A stretch of DNA of 36,436 bases from Actinomycetes bacterium (lineage in GTDB: Bacteria; Actinomycetota; CALGFH01), in assembly GCA_036000965.1 (NCBI GenBank), contig DASYUT010000248.1, positions 1 through 36,436 on the forward strand. The letters run 5' to 3'. Under the pieces are notes generated by a model. The model was given only the letters and a program-made list of their open reading frames with translations, had not been told where the DNA came from and did no database searches. The stretch's first letter is position 1. The number at the start of each line of letters is the position of its first letter. Both the position numbers and the translations under genes were made by a program. Of this stretch, positions 32,486 through 36,436 are shown piece after piece.

Positions 32486-32854
32486 TCACGGCAATGCCAG
32501 CAGGAAGACCCAGGGGGAGGGCGGCCAGGGCCGCGGCACCTCAGCGCTGGGCTCTGGACGCCGCCGTGAGACGGCGACCAGCAGGGCGGGCTCCCGCCCA
32601 GGGTTGTGGAGGGCGCGCAGCGGCAACCCGGTCAGCCACAGTACCTCGCCGCGTCCGAACCGCTCACGGCTGCCGCCGAGACACTCCAGGTCGATCTCCC
32701 CGCGTTCGACGATGACGAGCGCGTCCCGCCATTCGGTCTGGTCGTAGGCCCGCTGGTGGCCGGATGGGACAGTGACCACTCGAAGCTGGAACCACGGCGG
32801 GAGCGCGGTGCCGAAGAAGGAGAGCCGGTCGGGGCCGGAGTCGCGGTCCATCAC
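32486..32854 (-). CDS. Cupin-like small protein
   Basis: The 122-residue product (GTG 32854, ATG 32851) contains PPWFQLRVVTVPSG, WRDALVIVERGEIDLECLGG and FGRGEVLWLTGLPLRALHNPG, a cupin-type beta-barrel pattern. The usual metal-binding histidines are mostly absent, so it may be a binding rather than an enzymatic cupin. The last 25 residues are proline-rich. It is convergent with the monooxygenase gene, 28 bases apart. I do not recognise a specific family. Confidence 0.6.
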   Translation of the reverse strand: MMDRDSGPDRLSFFGTALPPWFQLRVVTVPSGHQRAYDQTEWRDALVIVERGEIDLECLGGSRERFGRGEVLWLTGLPLRALHNPGREPALLVAVSRRRPEPSAEVPRPWPPSPWVFLLALP

Positions 32855-33126
32855 AGCGTCGGGAGTAGGCCGAACGCCGGGAACAGGTCGGCGGGGAAGG
32901 TGGTGATCTCCACCACCTTCCCGACCGCGCCATCCTCGGCCCGGTCCGGCCCCGCGTCGACCCTGCGCACCATGCCGCCTTCCGTTGCCACCTCACCCCG
33001 CCCGTCACCGTTCGTCAACGCTATGACGACCACCAGGCGACAAACTCATCGGTGGTCAGCACGTCTCGAAAGCCGCGGGTTCCTTTGCCGCGCGCCCGAC
33101 CGGCCTGTCGGTCGCCTCCGCCCGCG

Positions 33127-33557
33127 TCACCCCCGGAGTGCGCGTTTGGTGGCCTCGGGCAGCATCGCCGACCGGCCGGTCCGCCGCAGCTCGGCGCCGA
33201 CGGCGAGCGGTTCGGGCTCGACCGGCGCGAACGGGTCGATCTCGGGTTGGCAGACCGTGCCCTGGGCCGGCAGCACACCGTCGATGAGGTAGGCGTTCAC
33301 CGCGGCGTCCACGCAGCTCGACACGCCCCAGTAGACGGTATGGCCCCAGCCGGCATACGACAGCAGCCGGGAGTTCGGCAGCAGCCCGGCGACCGTCTGC
33401 GCCCCCTCATACCGCGTCGCCGGATCGAAGAAGGGGAGCTGGCCTCCTGGCCGGAGCCTCTCGCCGGAGCCGAAGCCGCAGGCACGGCCAAGGACCCGAT
33501 GGTCAGCGCCGCCACCGCAGCGACGAGCATGAGACGCTTGCGAGGATAGTTGACCAT
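33127..33557 (-). pseudogene. Secreted TAP-type hydrolase with internal deletion
   Basis: From the ATG at 33557 the minus strand encodes a signal peptide (MVNYPRKRLMLVAAVAALT, ending VPAASAPA). Within about 35 residues the frame changes, and the other frame carries the C-terminal TAP-like domain of tripeptidyl-aminopeptidase-type alpha/beta hydrolases: FFDPATRYEGAQTVA, NSRLLSYAGWGHTVYWGVSSCV (with the late catalytic His) and GTVCQPEIDPF. The several hundred residues between, with the nucleophile serine and aspartate, are missing. An internal deletion with junction near 33450-33470 explains it. Not functional. Confidence 0.7.
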
Positions 33558-33742
33558 GGCAGCCTCCGCTCCTGTTGCCCACCGCCCAGCCTGGAGCTGG
33601 TCAGCCGAGGGCCGCATGCCACTGTAATGGGAACGCTGCTGAGGATCACGGGAAAGTCCCGATACCCCCGTACCCGACTTGCAACCCATGGTGCTCTCAT
33701 GGCTTGTTTCAGGTCGATCCTTCCTCGTCCACGGAGGACGGC

Positions 33743-35533
33743 ATGGCGCAGCCCGGATACCGGCCCGTGGCGCGGCCGGACCGCTGGGGGCCGCTGGCCG
33801 CCAGGCTGCTCCCGGCCCGCGGGGCCCACGCCGCGACCGGCCAGCCCAGAGCGACAGTGGTCGTGCTGCTGGCGGTGGGGTCCGGCCTGGCCCTGGTGGG
33901 CGTGCTGGCGCCGACGGCGGTGCAGCCCCTGCACGTGGCGAGCGCGCTGCTGATCGGGGCGGGCGGCTTCGTGGCCTGGTGGAGCGTGGCGCCCGACCCG
34001 GCCCAGCCTCCCTGGGTACCCAAGAGCCTCGCCGCCCTGTTCCTGACCGCGGTGCTGATCCTGGCTGCGGACATCGGTACCCATCCGACGCTGGCCGGAG
34101 ATACCGGCGGCCCCATCCGGGTCCAGTCCGAGCTCGCGCTCGTGATCCGAGGCGTCCTCATGGCCGTTGCGGCCGGGATCGGCCTGTGGTCTGTCCCGGC
34201 CGGCGTGCGGGGCCGCCCGGCGGACGAGTGGATGGCGGACGCCCTCCTCCTCGTCCTGGGCCTGACCGTGCCTCTGCTGGCGCTGATCCTGCCCCAGCGG
34301 TCCGCGCTGGCTCCGCTCAGTGTGGCCGAGTGGATCCTGGTGGCCGGGATCGTGGCCCTCTGCGTCGCGGCCGGCACGGTGGCGCTGTGGCCCCGCCCCC
34401 CCTTCGCCGATCCCGGGCAGGCGATCGTGGTGTCGCTCGGGGCCTTCGGGGGCCTGACCCTTGAGGTGATCGGGCTGGCGGGGGGCTGGGGCTTGTTGCG
34501 CGACGCCGCCGACCTGAACGCCGGCAGCATCCTGTGCGCGGCCCTGCTGGCCGCGGGCGGCATCCTGCGGGCCCGGCGCCCGCGGTTCGAGTCGATCGGG
34601 CTGGCGGTCACGGTCGCCTTCGGTGTCCTCGCCGCGATCAGTCCCTGGCTGGCGCCCCAGCCGAACCGGTTCTGGGGGTTCTTCGCCGTGATCGGGGCGG
34701 CCACGGTGCTCGCCTTCCGGCTCATCCGCACCGACACCCGGTCCGACCGCGACCGGACCGCCCTGGCCGAGGCGGTCGCGCGCGAGCAGGAGGCCGCCCA
34801 GCGGCTGCGGGCCCTCGACGAGATGAAGACCACGTTCCTGCGCGCCGTCTCACACGACCTGCGCACCCCGCTCACGGTGATCCTCGGGTCGGCGCTCACC
34901 TTGCAGCGGCGGGTGGAGCGCCTGTCACCCGAGGACCGCGCCGAGTTGCTCGGGCGGCTCGGCGCCAACGCCCGCAAGCTGGAGCGGCTGCTGACCGACC
35001 TGCTCGACCTGGACCGCCTGAGCCGGGGCATCCTGGAGCCGCAGCGCCGGCCCACGGACGTGGGCGCCCTCGTCCGCAGGGTCAAGGCGGAGATGGAGGC
35101 TCTGGCCGACCGCCCGGTGACCGTGGTCGCCGCGCCGGTGGTAGCCGACGTGGACGGCCCCAAGGTCGAGCGGATCGTTGAGAACCTGCTCATCAACGCG
35201 GCCAGGCACACCCCAGCCGGGACGCCGGTGTGGATCCGGGTCGACCCCTGGGCGGCCGGGGTGCAGATCGCGGTGGAGGACGCGGGTCCCGGGCTGCCCG
35301 CAGAACGCCGGGAGTCGATCTTCGAGGCGTTCCAGCAGGGGCCAAGCGCGGCCGCCCACGCCCCGGGAGTGGGGATCGGCCTGTCGCTGGTGATCCGCTT
35401 CGCCGAGCTGCACGGAGGGCGCGCCTGGGTGCAGGACCGTCCCGGCGGCGGCGCCTCCTTCCGGGTACTGCTCCCCGACCGGTCCCCGGAGCGGCTGCCC
35501 CTGAACAGGAACGACACCCGCTCCCCAACGTGA
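33743..35533 (+). CDS. Membrane sensor histidine kinase, orphan
   Basis: From the ATG at 33743 (GGAGG six bases upstream) the protein has 596 residues. Residues about 36-330 hold some nine to ten membrane helices, an integral sensor domain without a large external loop. A coiled linker (335-362) leads to HisKA with FLRAVSHDLRTPLTVI (phospho-acceptor His371). The ATP-binding domain has NLLINAARHTP (Asn485), EDAGPGLP (513-519) and GVGIGLSLV (G2 box). No response regulator is encoded next to it in the window, so it is an orphan or its partner lies elsewhere. The stimulus may be sensed in the membrane. Confidence 0.9.
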   Translation: MAQPGYRPVARPDRWGPLAARLLPARGAHAATGQPRATVVVLLAVGSGLALVGVLAPTAVQPLHVASALLIGAGGFVAWWSVAPDPAQPPWVPKSLAALFLTAVLILAADIGTHPTLAGDTGGPIRVQSELALVIRGVLMAVAAGIGLWSVPAGVRGRPADEWMADALLLVLGLTVPLLALILPQRSALAPLSVAEWILVAGIVALCVAAGTVALWPRPPFADPGQAIVVSLGAFGGLTLEVIGLAGGWGLLRDAADLNAGSILCAALLAAGGILRARRPRFESIGLAVTVAFGVLAAISPWLAPQPNRFWGFFAVIGAATVLAFRLIRTDTRSDRDRTALAEAVAREQEAAQRLRALDEMKTTFLRAVSHDLRTPLTVILGSALTLQRRVERLSPEDRAELLGRLGANARKLERLLTDLLDLDRLSRGILEPQRRPTDVGALVRRVKAEMEALADRPVTVVAAPVVADVDGPKVERIVENLLINAARHTPAGTPVWIRVDPWAAGVQIAVEDAGPGLPAERRESIFEAFQQGPSAAAHAPGVGIGLSLVIRFAELHGGRAWVQDRPGGGASFRVLLPDRSPERLPLNRNDTRSPT

Positions 35534-35584
35534 CGGCTCGGCGCACCACGAGCTCGGCTGGTCCCGCGCCCGCTGCGTCCTCGC

Positions 35585-35634
35585 ATTGACAACCGTCGAT
35601 GCATGGGCCACTATTCGCATCGACGAGTGTCGAT
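35585..35634 (+). promoter_or_regulatory. Promoter of the arsenic operon with two ArsR-like boxes
   Basis: ATTGAC-N4-GTCGAT (35585-35600) and ATCGAC-N4-GTCGAT (35619-35634) are two similar dyads 34 bases apart. The first overlaps a consensus -35 box TTGACA (35586-35591) and the second falls at or just after the expected -10/start region (CACTAT near 35609). Arms CGTCGATGC and GCATCGACG also form a 9-bp inverted repeat between the boxes. The 6-4-6 form matches known ArsR/SmtB operators. Confidence 0.65.
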
Positions 35635-35649
35635 CAAAGGAGCCACCTG

Positions 35650-35802
35650 ATGCAAACCCTGCTTCGCCGCTTCCGCGCCGCAACCCTGGGCGCCGCCACG
35701 TTCTGCGATCGCTGCGCCGAGGTGTGCGACGCCCGCTGCCGCTCCCAGGCCACCATCGACCACGCCCGCGCGCAGACCACCGCCCACCGGGTCGGGCTGT
35801 GA
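35650..35802 (+). CDS. Cysteine-rich miniprotein of the ars operon
   Basis: The 50-residue protein starts at the ATG at 35650 after AAAGGAG. It has a basic amphipathic start (MQTLLRRFRAATLG) and the cluster C-x2-C-x3-C-x3-C at Cys19, 22, 26 and 30, suited to binding a thiophilic metal or As(III). It is the first gene of the operon and its stop overlaps the ArsR start. No known family name. A metallochaperone-like or buffering role is inference from context and cysteines. Confidence 0.7.
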   Translation: MQTLLRRFRAATLGAATFCDRCAEVCDARCRSQATIDHARAQTTAHRVGL

Positions 35803-36164
35803 CGACCCCCGCCGCCACCGGCCCGACCCCCGTCGACACGGGTGCGTGCTGCACACCGCTCGGTGCCCCAACACTGTCGGACGAAGAGGCCGCGGCGATC
35901 GCCGGGCTGTTCCGCGCACTTGCCGACCCTCACCGGGTCCGGATCGTCAACCTGCTCGCCACCAGCCCCGACCCGGTCTGCGTCTGCGAGCTCACCGGCC
36001 CGCTTGGGATCAGCCAGCCGACCGTCAGCCACCACCTCAAGAAACTCATCACCGCCGGGCTGCTGGACCGCGAGCAGCGCGGCACCTGGGCCTACTACTC
36101 CCTCAACCGTCAGGCCATGGCTCGCCTGGCCGCCGTCTCCGACCTCCAAGGAGCCACGCCATGA
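35799..36164 (+). CDS. arsR: ArsR family As(III)-type repressor
   Basis: The 121-residue protein starts at the GTG at 35799, overlapping the previous stop. The winged helix is clear: LFRALADPHRVRIVNLLAT, VCVCELTGPLGISQPTVSHHLKKLITAGLLDREQRG and YYSLN. Cys61 and Cys63 in PVCVCEL are at the classic arsenite-sensing site, and Cys17-Cys18 in GACCTP give additional N-terminal thiols as in some actinobacterial ArsR proteins. It should repress the operon through the two upstream boxes and release on As(III) or Sb(III). Its stop overlaps the arsM start. Confidence 0.9.
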   Translation: MTTPAATGPTPVDTGACCTPLGAPTLSDEEAAAIAGLFRALADPHRVRIVNLLATSPDPVCVCELTGPLGISQPTVSHHLKKLITAGLLDREQRGTWAYYSLNRQAMARLAAVSDLQGATP

Positions 36165-36436
36165 GCACCACCGAGCACCCCAACGACCAGGCCGAGCTTC
36201 GCGAGCAGGTCCGTGCCCGCTACGCCGAGATGGCCACCCGGGTCACCACCGGCACCGTCGGCACCGCCGGCACCGCCGGCACCGCCGGCACCGCGAGCAC
36301 CGCCAGCACCGCCAGCACCGCCGGCTGCGGCTGCGGCAGCGGCCAGCCCGCCGGCTGCTGTGGCCCCGGCGCCGAGGAGCCCGGCATCGGCGCCGAGCTC
36401 TACACCGTCGACGAGCGCGACACCCTGCCCGGCCCG
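36161..36436 (+). CDS. arsM: ArsM-like arsenite methyltransferase, N-terminus, cut by window edge
   Basis: The first 92 residues are inside the window. LREQVRARYAEMATRV and GIGAELYTVDERDTLP match the N-terminal region of arsenite S-adenosylmethionine methyltransferases before the methylase core, which lies outside. Between them sits a linker of repeated Gly-Thr-Ala tripeptides, then cysteines in GCGCG (Cys56, Cys58) and GCCG (Cys66, Cys67), as usual for the Cys/Gly-rich stretch of actinobacterial ArsM. AAGGAG precedes the ATG, which overlaps the arsR stop. It would methylate As(III) in the cytosol to volatile or less retained forms. Confidence 0.8.
   Translation, partial: MSTTEHPNDQAELREQVRARYAEMATRVTTGTVGTAGTAGTAGTASTASTASTAGCGCGSGQPAGCCGPGAEEPGIGAELYTVDERDTLPGP
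36251..36322 (+). repeat. 9-bp tandem repeat within arsM, eight units
   Basis: Units of the form GGCACCGCC or AGCACCGCC repeat eight times without gaps, encoding GTV, GTA x4 (last with GCG), then STA x3. The length is a multiple of three, so copy-number changes keep the frame. Confidence 0.85.

Noticed and set aside
32851-33033. A 60-residue minus-strand frame overlapping the start of the cupin-like gene
   Set aside because: The overlap resembles coupling, but the sequence shows no domain and no ribosome site; it may be a chance frame.
36251-36322. Possible CRISPR-like array at the window end
   Set aside because: Units are 9 bp without spacers and lie in frame within arsM, so it is a coding minisatellite.

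Overview
The window is GC-rich throughout and reads like a chromosomal accessory region of an actinomycete, probably uncultured. GTG/TTG starts, overlapping stop-start junctions, DUF2510 and DUF6247 proteins, PadR- and ArsR-type regulators and DUF5937-like regulators all point to Actinomycetota. No rRNA, intact tRNA or CRISPR array was seen. All function calls come from motif recognition by eye; no database search was run.

Layout. 1-900 is a scrap zone: the truncated start of an IS6-like transposase, an IS66-like transposase tail and a frameshifted CHAT-domain tail. 930-10518 is the most interesting block: two membrane proteins, a papain-like peptidase fused to an alpha/beta hydrolase, a TPR-CHAT (caspase-like) protein, a divergent subtilisin-like protease, an ECF sigma factor and a small protein overlapping the sigma gene. 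The gene set suggests a protease-controlled sigma-factor response. 10519-14160 is another scrap zone: gene remnants, a DUF167 gene, the 3' half of a tRNA-Arg, a DUF6247 toxin-antitoxin pair with a frameshifted toxin, a DUF2510 membrane protein and a cut IS630 transposase.

14161-22463 holds a frameshifted ArsR/DUF5937-like regulator divergent from a RibD-C-type reductase that runs in frame into a short-chain dehydrogenase, a secreted GH18 hydrolase, a heme peroxidase, a threonine-dehydratase relic, a PadR regulator with a perfect 26-bp palindrome at its start, its membrane partner and a conserved hypothetical. 22954-25515 is a three-gene ABC-2 exporter operon. 25856-29750 has a TPR protein and a MacB/FtsX-like ABC pair whose ATPase carries an altered Walker A motif. 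29972-33557 has a frameshifted YjbR-like gene, a PadR-flavin monooxygenase operon, a cupin-like protein and an internally deleted secreted hydrolase. 33743-35533 is an orphan sensor histidine kinase. 35585-36436 opens an arsenic operon: two ArsR-like boxes, a Cys-rich miniprotein, ArsR and the start of ArsM, which runs off the window.

A recurring theme is single-base frameshifts and truncations in otherwise well conserved genes (about 700-800, 12270, 14095, 14300, 19600, 30098, 33460). They mean either real decay in an accessory region or indel errors in the assembly; read mapping would separate the two.
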